64,000 nucleotides of DNA from GCA-2706205 sp964215955 (GCA_964215955.1 CAXPDR010000017.1:124001-188000); one strand, 5' to 3'. Positions 1-7,949 are shown, counted from the stretch's first letter. Made by a program: numbers and translations. Notes: generated by a model not told the origin, from the letters alone.

Positions 1-1
1 C

Positions 2-136
2 GACTCTTTTGAATATAATAATGAAATTCTTATTTCATGGAGTAAAAAGTTTCTTAGCTATCAGTTTCATCCTGAATCGGTAGGTACAACTTGCCCAAAT
101 GCATTCTTTGAACCTTTGAAGGCCTTCTTGCTATAA
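2..136 (+). CDS. Class I glutamine amidotransferase, C-terminal end (partial)
   Basis: Only the last 44 codons are inside the window; the gene begins upstream. The reading frame contains YQFHPESVGTT, which matches the catalytic His and Glu segment (FHPE) of class I glutamine amidotransferases such as TrpG/PabA, GuaA and CarA. In this family the enzyme releases ammonia from glutamine for a partner synthase. The next gene, 7 bases downstream, encodes a TrpF-like barrel, which favours the anthranilate/aminodeoxychorismate synthase branch (TrpG/PabA), but 44 residues cannot settle this. The tail after the His-Glu pair (NAFFEPLKAFLL) is the usual C-terminal helix. Confidence 0.7.
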   Translation, partial: DSFEYNNEILISWSKKFLSYQFHPESVGTTCPNAFFEPLKAFLL

Positions 137-143
137 TAATCAT

Positions 144-782
144 ATGAAGTTGATATTAAAAGGCATTACTAAATCTGAAACAATCAGTGAATTATCCACT
201 AGTCAGTTTAATCAGTTTTCATTCGATATGAGACCCAAAAGCTTTAACTTTACTCAAGGGAGAAATGTTGCATCTATCATAGATAAATATAGGGACCTCT
301 ATAATTTTTCTATTTTGTTTGAAAATGAAAAGTCCTTTATGGTCAAAGAAATTTTAAAACCTTTTACTGATCGTTCAAATGTAGTTGCAGAGTTTTCTGG
401 TAGAACCCCATTGAGTGAATTAAATGATTTAGAGGTTCCATTTTTCTGGCATTATCATGATGAAGAAAAAATTAGCAATTTGAAGAATATGGAAAACCTT
501 AAACGGATAATTTTTCATCAATCAGACTTAGAATATCTTAATCAGCGGGGAGAGCTTTTTGGTTTCTTTCAACTATTTTCTGACTTCTTTGAAAAAATTG
601 AATTTGAAATTCAATTAGAGTGGAACTCAGAAATAATTGTAAGCCTTTTAGATTCTTTTAATCTCCTTATTTTATCTTTTGAAATTAATTCCTCCGTTGA
701 GAAAGCTTATCAAACACCTAATACCGAACTCATTAATCAATATATAAAGCAAACAAAAGTATTTTTAAATAAAGGAAACTAA
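144..782 (+). CDS. TrpF-like beta/alpha barrel protein, probably not a functional isomerase
   Basis: A 212-residue protein whose strand/helix alternation fits a TIM barrel: predicted strands at LILKGI (3-8), FSFDM (26-30), FSILF (55-59), NVVAEF (78-84), FFWHYH (100-105), RIIFH, FEIQLEW and LLILSFE. The opening LILKGITKSE and the following FDMRPKSFNF resemble the K-x-CGIT and F-x-PKSPR blocks of phosphoribosylanthranilate isomerase (TrpF), but the catalytic Cys of the CGIT block is Lys here. Position right after an amidotransferase C-terminus supports a tryptophan/folate-type origin. It starts at ATG with no clear ribosome site and ends 2 bases before surE. Assignment is by motif resemblance only. 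Confidence 0.5.
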   Translation: MKLILKGITKSETISELSTSQFNQFSFDMRPKSFNFTQGRNVASIIDKYRDLYNFSILFENEKSFMVKEILKPFTDRSNVVAEFSGRTPLSELNDLEVPFFWHYHDEEKISNLKNMENLKRIIFHQSDLEYLNQRGELFGFFQLFSDFFEKIEFEIQLEWNSEIIVSLLDSFNLLILSFEINSSVEKAYQTPNTELINQYIKQTKVFLNKGN

Positions 783-784
783 AC

Positions 785-1546
785 GTGAGAATTCTTATTT
801 CTAATGATGATAGTATTAATGCAAATGGGATAAAGTTTTTATTTGAAGAATTAAAGAAAGATAATAATCCAACGATTATTGCTCCAAATAGGGAGAGATC
901 AAGTTGTGGGCATGGTATATCACTGGGGGAACCACTTCGTTTAACTAAAGTAAAAGATAACGTATATTCTTGCTCTGGAACTCCTGCTGATTGTATTCTT
1001 GTTGGGATCGGACAGGTATTTAAAGATAATAAACCAGATTTAGTGGTTTCTGGAATAAATCATGGGGCGAACCTAGGCCAGGATCGATACTATTCAGGAA
1101 CTATAGCTGCAGCTAGAGAAGCTTCTTTTAGAGGTATTCCTGCGATAGCAGTATCCTTAGTTACTAAGAATATTAAAGATTTAGAACATTTTGAAACGGC
1201 TGCAAGTTTCGTGGCGAAACTTGTAAAAAATAATATTCACGAAATAATTCCTGAGTTTTCTGTTTTAAATATTAATGTTCCTAATTTACCTGAGGAAAAA
1301 GTTGCCGGTGTCAAAATCACATTTGCCGGCTTTCAACAATATTCCGAAGAAGTAGTAGAGCGGATAGACACCAGAGGAAGATCCTATTATTGGGTCGGTG
1401 GTACTTATGATGGGCATAAGGACATTGCTGGTAGTGATTGTAATGTTGTTAATGATGGTTTCATTTCACTAAACTTACAATCTATGAATGGGCTCAATCT
1501 TGATAACTTTAAGCCTTTAGAGGAGCTAATAGCTAAACTGGAATGA
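785..1546 (+). CDS. surE: 5'/3'-nucleotidase SurE
   Basis: Survival protein SurE, a metal-dependent phosphatase acting on nucleoside monophosphates and some polyphosphates. The 253-residue length is typical. Metal-binding residues are visible: NDD at 7-9, Ser39/Ser40 in the RERSSCGH segment, and Asn92 in VSGINHGANLGQD. It starts at GTG, two bases after the previous stop, and its end overlaps the next gene by ATGA (1543-1546), so translation is probably coupled. In many Gram-negatives surE sits beside an NlpD-type M23 gene, and the same pairing is seen here. Confidence 0.96.
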   Translation: MRILISNDDSINANGIKFLFEELKKDNNPTIIAPNRERSSCGHGISLGEPLRLTKVKDNVYSCSGTPADCILVGIGQVFKDNKPDLVVSGINHGANLGQDRYYSGTIAAAREASFRGIPAIAVSLVTKNIKDLEHFETAASFVAKLVKNNIHEIIPEFSVLNINVPNLPEEKVAGVKITFAGFQQYSEEVVERIDTRGRSYYWVGGTYDGHKDIAGSDCNVVNDGFISLNLQSMNGLNLDNFKPLEELIAKLE

Positions 1547-2112
1547 CAAAAAGAGTTCTTATTATATATTTTTCTTTTCTTTTGATTGTGTCATGTGCAC
1601 ATCATAGATCGGGAAGATATGTCTATGAGAATGGTAAATGGACCTTTAAGACCTCAAAAGTTGGATTCATGCATGAGGGAATTGATTTTGGTAGGGTTGA
1701 TAATACTCAATATAAATTCACCGATGATAGTAAGTTTATTTGGCCAGTGCCAAGTTCAAAAAAAGTATCTTCCAAATTTGGGAAAAGAAGGGGGAGACAT
1801 CACGATGGAATTGATATTCCGGCGGTTACAGGAACACACATAGTTGCAAGTGCAACAGGAAAGGTTATCGTTTCTGGATGGATGCGCGGCTATGGAAAGG
1901 TTATTGTTATCAAACATGATGATGGTTATCACACAGTTTACGCCCATAATTCAAAACATTTCGTTAAGAAAGGACAAAGAGTGTCCCAAGGGGAGGTCAT
2001 TGGAAAAGTAGGAAGTACTGGTCGATCTACTGGTCCACACCTTCATTTTGAAATAAGAAGAAAAAATAGAGTACGTAATCCAGCATTTTATTTAGCTAGA
2101 TTAAAAAAGTAA
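1543..2112 (+). CDS. M23 (LytM/NlpD-like) peptidase lipoprotein
   Basis: A 189-residue envelope protein with a lipoprotein signal (hydrophobic stretch then LLIVSC, lipidated Cys18). The C-terminal half is an M23 metallopeptidase fold: HHDGID gives the H-x3-D pair (His87, Asp91) and HLH the His166/His168 pair, so the zinc site looks complete. Active M23 enzymes cut peptide cross-links in peptidoglycan; degenerate ones activate amidases. No LysM domain is present, unlike E. coli NlpD. It overlaps surE by 4 bases. It is probably anchored to a periplasm-facing membrane leaflet and acts in wall remodelling. Which envelope step it serves is not visible. Confidence 0.88.
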   Translation: MTKRVLIIYFSFLLIVSCAHHRSGRYVYENGKWTFKTSKVGFMHEGIDFGRVDNTQYKFTDDSKFIWPVPSSKKVSSKFGKRRGRHHDGIDIPAVTGTHIVASATGKVIVSGWMRGYGKVIVIKHDDGYHTVYAHNSKHFVKKGQRVSQGEVIGKVGSTGRSTGPHLHFEIRRKNRVRNPAFYLARLKK

Positions 2113-2116
2113 TGAA

Positions 2117-2695
2117 TTAAAGTTTATCCAATAGTTTTAAATACATTTCAGCTGTATTTACTGCATCTTCTAGAGCTGTATGGCAAACTTCACCCATTTG
2201 AAGATATTCCATTAACTTAGAGCCAGAGTCCATACCCTCATCTAATTTCCCCATGTCTATAAGGCCAAGGGTAAAACAAGATAAGTCTAGGTTTCTGTGA
2301 TGAAAGTATTTATTCATCCATTCCCATCCAAGATCTCTGTTTAAAAAAGGAAGATCAATCGCAGAAATAGATTTACCAAAAAGGACTACTTTTTGGTTTC
2401 CGAAGTACTCTTTAACTTTGTTGGATTCTAAGTAGGCTTGTAGTTCTTCTTTAAAGCTTTCTAAGGTTATTCCATTTTTATGTGCTTTATCGATTAACTC
2501 TTTATTATTCTTTCTAACCCATTCATTAAGATTAGGTTCAAGTTCTTCATAACTTGGGCATTTTATATAAAAATGCTTTTGTAGCTCTTTCTCAAGGGTT
2601 TTAGTTTGAGTATCAAATGGAATCATTCCAAATTCTATTATTAACGCATCTTCCTCAAGACCTGTTGCTTCTATATCAAAACTTAAATACTTCAT
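2117..2695 (-). CDS. DnaQ-like DEDDh 3'-5' exonuclease
   Basis: A 192-residue exonuclease-domain protein. The N-terminus SFDIEATGL carries the ExoI motif (Asp7, Glu9), and the C-terminal HTALEDAVNTAEMY carries the ExoIII His and Asp of the DEDDh subclass. Length and layout match stand-alone RNase T/DnaQ-fold exonucleases rather than a polymerase epsilon subunit. It converges with the M23 gene, leaving only 4 bases between the stops. Possible roles are proofreading, RNA end trimming or turnover of nuclease products; nothing in the sequence selects between them. The catalytic residues appear complete. Confidence 0.85.
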   Translation of the reverse strand: MKYLSFDIEATGLEEDALIIEFGMIPFDTQTKTLEKELQKHFYIKCPSYEELEPNLNEWVRKNNKELIDKAHKNGITLESFKEELQAYLESNKVKEYFGNQKVVLFGKSISAIDLPFLNRDLGWEWMNKYFHHRNLDLSCFTLGLIDMGKLDEGMDSGSKLMEYLQMGEVCHTALEDAVNTAEMYLKLLDKL

Positions 2696-2741
2696 ACTTT
2701 AATTTTAATGGGAATAGGTTTGTTTGTACAGTAAGTTCAAT

Positions 2742-3650
2742 CTATTCGATTTCAGTCACTATTGGGCAGTGGTCACTAACTTCATCAAAGCTGACACCCA
2801 TTGTTCTTTCATCTGAAATTTCACAATTAAGCTTTTTACAGTGCCCATATTGAAAAGTTTTAAATTTTTTCTTCCCGATAAGCTTAGTTGAAACTAAGAT
2901 ATGGTCAAGAGTGGATGGGTATTGCATTTGATCCCGAGTACCTCCCCACCAATAACTTGTACATTTAAGTTTAGAAGTTGAATCTGTAAGATTCATTGAA
3001 GAGACTTCATTTTTAAACCTGTCGTAATGAGAACCTTTGTTGATGTATTCCGTAGAATTAAAATCTCCCATGATCACAATATTTTTAAAACCAAATTCTT
3101 GGAACTCTCTAACAACTTTATTAATCTGTTCAATTTGTTTGAATCTTTTTTGAATATTTGAAGGTCTTCCTCCTGATTTTAAATGAACTGAAATCGCAAT
3201 AATTTTTTCATTTGTATCAATCTTTTTAAATTGAGCAATCGCTAATGGTCTAGAGCCTTGGTGACAATTCTTTCGGTTATTTTGATTAGGTCGGTTAACA
3301 TTTACCGTTGCAAAGTTTTCTTTAAAAGTGATGAGTTTAAATTTACTCGTGTTGTATACAAATCCAAGTTTCTGCCCGTGAGCGCCACCACATTCTGAAA
3401 GAACGGTCTCAAAAGTTCCATGAAAAAAAGTATCAATCATAGATTCGAACTCTCTTTTTTCGTTTATTTCTTGAACGGCCATCAGGTCAGGATTCATTTC
3501 CGATATAATGTTGACGAGGTGACCTTTATTAGTTGGAGTATTTGATCTCACATCATAGTCAAAATTTCTTATATTATATGTAGCTAATCTTAACTTAGCT
3601 AAAGTTTGGGTTGAAACTAGTAATAGTGAAATAAAAAGAATCTTGTTCAT
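2742..3650 (-). CDS. Secreted endonuclease/exonuclease/phosphatase (EEP) family protein
   Basis: A protein of about 302 residues of the EEP (DNase I-like) family. The preferred start is the internal ATG at 3650, because it gives a clean signal peptide (MNKILFISLLLVSTQTLA) and has GAGAGGG just upstream; a longer reading from 3677 would add nine residues in front of the signal. Family motifs: LATYNIRNF, AVQEI (metal-binding Glu), ISVHLKSG, IMGDFNST (Asp and Asn), and SDHCPI (catalytic Asp-His). A secreted nuclease fits nucleic-acid degradation outside the cytoplasm, for example prey DNA, but this is inference. Seven of the Cys residues may form disulfides. Confidence 0.88.
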   Translation of the reverse strand: MNKILFISLLLVSTQTLAKLRLATYNIRNFDYDVRSNTPTNKGHLVNIISEMNPDLMAVQEINEKREFESMIDTFFHGTFETVLSECGGAHGQKLGFVYNTSKFKLITFKENFATVNVNRPNQNNRKNCHQGSRPLAIAQFKKIDTNEKIIAISVHLKSGGRPSNIQKRFKQIEQINKVVREFQEFGFKNIVIMGDFNSTEYINKGSHYDRFKNEVSSMNLTDSTSKLKCTSYWWGGTRDQMQYPSTLDHILVSTKLIGKKKFKTFQYGHCKKLNCEISDERTMGVSFDEVSDHCPIVTEIE

Positions 3651-3822
3651 TTTCCCTCTCAAATTAGTACCGCTCATGGTAACTATTAGTTTGTCTTATG
3701 TGTTAGGAGGTGCAATTTAGCTAAAAGAATTTAAATTGTAAAATAAAAATTCATTATTTTTCTATACTTAGTGAGGGTTAATGCATGTAAGAAATATTTA
3801 GTAATTTTTTTATATTTAAAAG

Positions 3823-3851
3823 TTGACGTGATTAGTTAAGTTAGGCTATCA
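3823..3851 (+). promoter_or_regulatory. Candidate sigma-70 promoter for the secreted protein at 3881
   Basis: TTGACG at 3823-3828, a 17-base spacer, then CTATCA at 3846-3851. The -35 is one base from consensus and the -10 is weak. It lies 30 bases before the ATG at 3881, leaving room for the GGGAG ribosome site at 3868-3872. Confidence 0.4.
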
Positions 3852-3880
3852 AGGGGCATCAATTTTTGGGAGAATGGTTA

Positions 3881-4603
3881 ATGAAAAAAATTTTAATGTC
3901 GACTTTAGTATTATTTTACAGTTCTTTGTGCGTTGCAGAAAATGTTTATTCTGAACAATTTCAAAGAATCCAGTCAATTGAACTTTATGAAATAAATATG
4001 GAGACAGAAGAAGAAAGTCTCGTTGGAAAGAAAAATATACCTGGTGAGTTAAATAGACTTATTAAAAGCTCTGTTGTGAAGTCAGTAAATGTTGCTGGTA
4101 TCATTATGGTAAGTAGAGAGCTTATTGCATTTGGAAAAGAGGTTTATAAAATTATTGAAGCTGGTAAACCTGTAGTCAATGTCAACTCTGAGCCAGTATC
4201 TATACTTCCAAGAGCAAATGGTGGAGAGAATATTTCTGCCTTTGATCTAACAAACTGGAATGCACCTCAAGTTAAAAAATATAAAGTTGTTACTAAAAAT
4301 TATTTAGGTATGACACCTGCAAGTTTTGAGTTCATGCTCATCTACACTTATGGTGGAAAGTTTAATGGTAAAGGAAACTATATAGAAGGAGCCCAAATTA
4401 AGGCCACTAAAGTAAATGTTAAATGGGGCTACAGCTTAGATGTAAACTTCTCAGTTCAATCTATTATTAATCAAGGTTCTAGATTAAATCCTGTTGCTGG
4501 AGCTGTTTTGGAATTAGACTATAGTATCTCAACTGTTCTTCAAGAAATGCAAAATTCTAAAACTTTTTTCATTAATGGTTTAGGGCAAACAACAGAATAT
4601 TAA
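3881..4603 (+). CDS. Secreted protein of unknown function
   Basis: About 240 residues with a signal peptide (MKKILMSTLVLFYSSLCVA, cleavage before ENVYSE). The start is placed at the ATG at 3881 because it begins the signal and has GGGAG upstream; a TTG at 3866 would add five residues. The mature part is mixed alpha/beta with no catalytic motif or cysteine that I recognise. A short hydrophobic segment (NVAGIIMVSRELIAFG) sits about a third of the way in. It has its own promoter and is followed by a strong terminator, so it is probably a single-gene transcript. Product likely periplasmic or exported; family not recognised. Confidence 0.7.
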   Translation: MKKILMSTLVLFYSSLCVAENVYSEQFQRIQSIELYEINMETEEESLVGKKNIPGELNRLIKSSVVKSVNVAGIIMVSRELIAFGKEVYKIIEAGKPVVNVNSEPVSILPRANGGENISAFDLTNWNAPQVKKYKVVTKNYLGMTPASFEFMLIYTYGGKFNGKGNYIEGAQIKATKVNVKWGYSLDVNFSVQSIINQGSRLNPVAGAVLELDYSISTVLQEMQNSKTFFINGLGQTTEY

Positions 4604-4632
4604 AAAAGAAAATAATAATAATTAAGTTGTAA

Positions 4633-4657
4633 GGGGTGATTTATCACCCCTTTTTTT
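4633..4657 (+). terminator. Rho-independent terminator
   Basis: Perfect 8-bp stem GGGGTGAT/ATCACCCC (4633-4640 and 4643-4650) with a 2-base centre, followed by seven T. It ends the gene stopping at 4603; the convergent gene ends inside the T tract at 4656. Confidence 0.9.
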
Positions 4658-4901
4658 ATAGATAGTCGATTACAATCTCACCTTTGTGATCTTGAATTAT
4701 TGTTTTGATTTTTACTTCACAAGCGAGGACTTTTTCGCGGTTTATCTTACATTTCTTACATATAAATTGCCCTTTACAGCTGTAGGCTATTGGAATTTCT
4801 TTTTCAATTAAAAAATTTAAAACATTTAATTCTAGATCTCTATGGGAAATATTGATTAACTGAGTCTTTCCTGAAGCTAGTCCAACGATCTTTATTTGCA
4901 A
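4656..4901 (-). CDS. Small 2Fe-2S ferredoxin-like protein
   Basis: An 81-residue protein with the beta-grasp ferredoxin signature. The loop AYSCKGQFICKKCK gives C-x5-C-x2-C, and LACEVK provides a fourth Cys. In plant/adrenodoxin-type ferredoxins the last Cys lies about 25-40 residues after the third; here it is only about 11 residues later, so the connecting segment is strongly shortened. It most likely carries a [2Fe-2S] cluster and transfers electrons in the cytoplasm. Its start overlaps the end of the upstream lipoprotein gene by 10 bases (4892-4901), so the two are co-translated. Redox partner unknown. Confidence 0.72.
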   Translation of the reverse strand: MQIKIVGLASGKTQLINISHRDLELNVLNFLIEKEIPIAYSCKGQFICKKCKINREKVLACEVKIKTIIQDHKGEIVIDYL

Positions 4902-6151
4902 GTGAGACTTCCAATTCTTCTATCATCTAATATAAAGGTTGAAAGGCTTTTTCCAGACTGAAACCCCCACATCTTTCCAAGTTTTTGTGAGTTATAAATG
5001 GGAATATTAAGTTTCAAAAGTTCGTTCATTTGTTCTTCGGTACTTCTCCTTGATTCAATGACTAGGCGAATAGGAGATTTTAAGAATAAGTGTCTAGAAA
5101 AGCGAAATAGTTTATCAACTTTTTCTGGTTCTTGAGTATCTAAAAGGCCATATTCTAAAAGATGATAGATATGTTGTCCTGGGTCTCTACTATCGGATGA
5201 GACGATCCATGTTTTACTATTTTTAGTTTGAAAACTACATATACCAGGTGCTCGAGAATTTGCTTGCCCCTTAAAAGTAAATTGCAATGAAGGTTGAATT
5301 TTCTTATTAAGATCTTGAGAAGAGACAGCTAAAAAAATATCGTCTTTAGATTTAAAACCAAAAGTGTTGGCTTTATTTACATTTTTGCTTATTAAAAAGA
5401 TAGAATCTGAGTAGAGTGTCATGTCAAAGTTACAAGCCGTTTTTGCATTTTTAAATGGGGAATTTGAAAACAAGAAATTATTTGTTTTATAATGATTACT
5501 TTTTCTTGTTTTGTTATAGTTCTTTATTAGTTGAGAATAGTTAATTTTAGGAAGTGATTCACCCATTTTTAAAGTTTCATCACCTCTAAAAAAAGCTTTT
5601 CTCCATTTATTATTAGCGGATATTTGAGACTTATTCATCGCCAAAAAAGTTTCTAACTCTTTTGAAACTTGAATCGGGTAGTTGAATTTTATGTCAAGAA
5701 TTTTTGCTAATTGTTTGAGACTTCTCTTAGCTTTGTATCTTTTAAGTAATGTTTCTAAAGCTTTTAAAAAAGAGTATTCATCTTGTTTATCAGAATAAGA
5801 GTTTAAATAATATTCTTCCCCAGCGACTTGTAGTAAAATCTGGAGTTTTGAACTCGGAGAGCTGGCTTCAGGTCTCAAGTTTATCTGAAGAAGAGACCAA
5901 AGAACCGCTTTTTCAATAAAAGATAATTTTTTTAAACTGTGATCTTTATTGAGAAATTTGGTGAAATTTCCTTGAGAGTTTTTATTTTCAGAAATAAGAC
6001 TAAACTTGGTGTTTTTTTTACAAAAAGTTTGGGTTGTTGGTTGAATTAATTCTATATTATGGCGCTCAATCAAGTCTTTTTCGAAACCATCAACAAATAT
6101 TGAACACCCATTAAATAAAAATACAGTGATTATAAGAAAAATTTTATTCAT
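4892..6151 (-). CDS. Lipoprotein of unknown function
   Basis: A 419-residue protein with a lipoprotein signal (MNKIFLIITVFLFNGC, lipidated Cys16). I do not recognise the family. The central part is Lys/Ser/Asn rich; the C-terminal third (SPIRLVIESRRSTEEQMNEL, then IPIYNSQKLGKMWGF and STFILDDRRIGS) has an ordered alpha/beta look, with a shape loosely reminiscent of a phospholipase-D-like or nucleotidyl-transfer fold, but no HKD motif is present. It overlaps the gene before it (6144-6151) and the ferredoxin gene after it, forming a three-gene operon. Probably anchored in the outer or inner membrane facing the periplasm. Confidence 0.65.
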   Translation of the reverse strand: MNKIFLIITVFLFNGCSIFVDGFEKDLIERHNIELIQPTTQTFCKKNTKFSLISENKNSQGNFTKFLNKDHSLKKLSFIEKAVLWSLLQINLRPEASSPSSKLQILLQVAGEEYYLNSYSDKQDEYSFLKALETLLKRYKAKRSLKQLAKILDIKFNYPIQVSKELETFLAMNKSQISANNKWRKAFFRGDETLKMGESLPKINYSQLIKNYNKTRKSNHYKTNNFLFSNSPFKNAKTACNFDMTLYSDSIFLISKNVNKANTFGFKSKDDIFLAVSSQDLNKKIQPSLQFTFKGQANSRAPGICSFQTKNSKTWIVSSDSRDPGQHIYHLLEYGLLDTQEPEKVDKLFRFSRHLFLKSPIRLVIESRRSTEEQMNELLKLNIPIYNSQKLGKMWGFQSGKSLSTFILDDRRIGSLTCK

Positions 6152-6470
6152 GGATAATACTTGGGTCCAATGGGATTGAGGTTAAAGATTCGCCAGTTTG
6201 AATATGGTAATCAAAGTCAATCGTTTGTTCCCATACGTCTTTATTAGGAGCAGAAAGGATACATACCACCCATAAGCCACTCTTTTCTTCAGTGGAATGA
6301 GATTGGAGTTTAAAATCTAAAACTTCAAAGCCAAGCTTTTGAATATGTTCAATTAATGCATCAAACTCTTTTTCTTGATATCCGCTTCTTCTATTTGGTG
6401 GTGCAGGAATATAATAGGTAAAAATCTTTTTTTTATATATTTTTTTTTTGAATATGGATGACAAAAACAC
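6144..6470 (-). CDS. Small conserved-looking protein of unknown function
   Basis: A 108-residue cytoplasmic protein starting at GTG (6470), a choice supported by AGGAGA seven bases upstream. After a very basic N-terminus (FKKKIYKKK) it reads as a compact alpha/beta domain (FDALIEHIQKLGFEVLDFKL, then GLWVVCILSA). No catalytic motif is visible. It is first gene of the operon with the lipoprotein and the small ferredoxin, overlapping the former by 8 bases. Function not inferable. Confidence 0.6.
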   Translation of the reverse strand: MFLSSIFKKKIYKKKIFTYYIPAPPNRRSGYQEKEFDALIEHIQKLGFEVLDFKLQSHSTEEKSGLWVVCILSAPNKDVWEQTIDFDYHIQTGESLTSIPLDPSIIHE

Positions 6471-6671
6471 TTGGTTTCTCCTAAGCTTTGAAAAATAACT
6501 TTGTTCTATTTTAACAAAATTTTGATAAATATGTCATTGTAAAGTATTAATTTGATTACATAATCTTACATTAAATAGTTTTTATTATATTCTCCGAGAG
6601 ATGGTATCAACCAATACGAAGGAAATGTTTACCTAATAAAAATAATTCTTTTTTTAAATCCAATGTCTGGT

Positions 6672-6677
6672 TATAAT
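6672..6677 (+). promoter_or_regulatory. -10 box (TATAAT) of the candidate small RNA
   Basis: An exact TATAAT box at 6672-6677, which would place the transcription start near 6683-6684, just before the first hairpin of the RNA. The -35 region (around 6649-6654) is only a T tract, so strength or activator dependence is unclear. Confidence 0.45.
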
Positions 6678-6683
6678 AAAAGT

Positions 6684-6765
6684 GTGGATGACAGGAAGTT
6701 ATCCGAGATAGGCAAGGAAGCCGAAGAGAAGAGGGGGGTCTGTGCAGGAGGCCCCCTTTTTTTTT
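6684..6765 (+). ncRNA. Candidate small RNA with three AGGA-loop hairpins (CsrA/Rsm sponge-like)
   Basis: About 80 bases with three successive hairpins. Hairpin 1 pairs GGATGAC (6686-6692) with GTTATCC (6698-6704) around loop AGGAA. Hairpin 2 pairs GGC (6711-6713) with GCC (6720-6722) around loop AAGGAA. Hairpin 3 is a Rho-independent terminator whose loop TGTGCAGGA also carries AGGA. GGA in a hairpin loop is the known binding signature of CsrA/RsmA, and RNAs such as RsmY/RsmZ and McaS titrate CsrA this way. An exact TATAAT box sits directly upstream. Alternative: a terminated 5' leader controlling the aminotransferase 114 bases downstream. No homologue is known to me. Confidence 0.5.
6734..6765 (+). 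terminator. Rho-independent terminator of the candidate small RNA
   Basis: Seven-pair stem GGGGGTC/GGCCCCC (6734-6740 and 6750-6756, one G-T pair) with a 9-base loop and a run of nine T (6757-6765). It lies upstream of the aminotransferase, so either it ends an independent RNA or acts as an attenuator. Confidence 0.9.
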
Positions 6766-6878
6766 CCTATTTTCTTTAAAATCTTATTAATTATCACTCA
6801 ATTCCTTTAGTTTTTGTTTAAGATTCATTATTAACATGATAACAATGACAGCTCCAAAAGCAGCTTAGGAGCACATAC

Positions 6879-7949
6879 ATGCAAATTATAAAAGAATTAG
6901 ACCCTTCTATACTTAAAAGTTTTACGTATCCAGAACCTCCAGGTTTTGGGACAGTCATTGTCCCTATTAGCTTAATGATGGATATCAATAAAGAGGATCC
7001 TAAAGACTTAACTGCAAGAATAACCAATAACACAAATATGAGCCTATCTACTTTTAATTCGGCTTTACATTATGGACAGTCAATCTTTGAGGGGATGAAA
7101 TCCTTCAAGTTAAAAGACGGAGATGTATGTGCTTTTAGATTAGATGATTATGCAAAACGATTTAGAAACTCAGCAGGTATTATGAATATGTTTCAAATGG
7201 AAGCAGATGATTTTAAAACTTGTATTACTGAGTTTCTTAAGGCTTGCAAGGAAGTTATTCCTGATAATCCCAATCATAGCCTTTATTTGAGGCCTTTTAT
7301 GTTTGCTCTAGATCCAGTGATAAAGGTTAGCTCGAGTAAGACTTATCGATTCGTTATCACGGCTTCGATTGTTGGATCTTATTTTAGTTCTGGAAAGCAA
7401 GGCGTTCAGATTTATTGTAATAATAAATTTGTTAGAGCATTTCCTTATGGTACCGGAGAGGCAAAAACTGCCGCTAATTATGCTCTTAGTTTACCCCATT
7501 TAAATATTGCTCAAAGTAAGGGGTATGAACAAGTTCTTTATTTAGATTCTGTTAATCATAAATATATAGAGGAATTAGGAGGAATGAATTTCTTCATGTT
7601 AAAAGATGGAAAACTCATAACCCCAAAACTCAAAGGAACTGTTTTAAGAGGGATTACTCGAGATACGATTTTAACCATTGCTTCTCACTTTGATCTTCAA
7701 GTAGAGGAAAGAGATATTGAAGTTGATGAAATTGTTAAACCAAAAGAGGGAACCTACCTTTTCACTAGTGGAACTGCTGCAACCATTATTCCAGTGATTA
7801 AGATTGGATACCATGATGCAGATACAGATAAGATCATTGATATAGATTATGAAATACATTCTCTTGCCAAGGATTTTAGATCATTTATATACCAGACACA
7901 AACGAACCAAACGAAATTTAGTGAGAACTGGGTGACTGTGATTGATTAA
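6879..7949 (+). CDS. ilvE: Branched-chain amino acid aminotransferase
   Basis: A 356-residue PLP class IV aminotransferase that reversibly transfers amino groups between glutamate and the keto acids of Leu, Ile and Val. Length and motifs follow the longer BCAT subfamily (also found in eukaryotes): LHYGQSIFEGMKSF at 63-76, RLDDYAKRF, GTGEAKTAANYA with the PLP lysine Lys196, KYIEELGGMNFF, and the GTLRGITRDTI-type phosphate loop (VLRGITRDTI). Start at 6879 has TAGGAG about 8 bases upstream. It stands alone after a structured, terminated RNA leader, which may control it. The active site looks intact. Confidence 0.93.
   Translation: MQIIKELDPSILKSFTYPEPPGFGTVIVPISLMMDINKEDPKDLTARITNNTNMSLSTFNSALHYGQSIFEGMKSFKLKDGDVCAFRLDDYAKRFRNSAGIMNMFQMEADDFKTCITEFLKACKEVIPDNPNHSLYLRPFMFALDPVIKVSSSKTYRFVITASIVGSYFSSGKQGVQIYCNNKFVRAFPYGTGEAKTAANYALSLPHLNIAQSKGYEQVLYLDSVNHKYIEELGGMNFFMLKDGKLITPKLKGTVLRGITRDTILTIASHFDLQVEERDIEVDEIVKPKEGTYLFTSGTAATIIPVIKIGYHDADTDKIIDIDYEIHSLAKDFRSFIYQTQTNQTKFSENWVTVID

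Larger units (their letters stand above)
6471..6878. other. 408-base intergenic region holding a short RNA gene
   Basis: The stretch separates the divergent operon starting at 6470 from the aminotransferase at 6879. It contains an A/T-rich part (6481-6600) with TTGATT-like and TATTAT-like boxes, a GTAT/ATAC minor hairpin near 6604-6619, and the structured RNA described separately (about 6684-6765). From 6766 to 6878 there is an unstructured A/T-rich leader ending in the TAGGAG ribosome site of the aminotransferase. No open frame of useful length is present. Confidence 0.7.
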
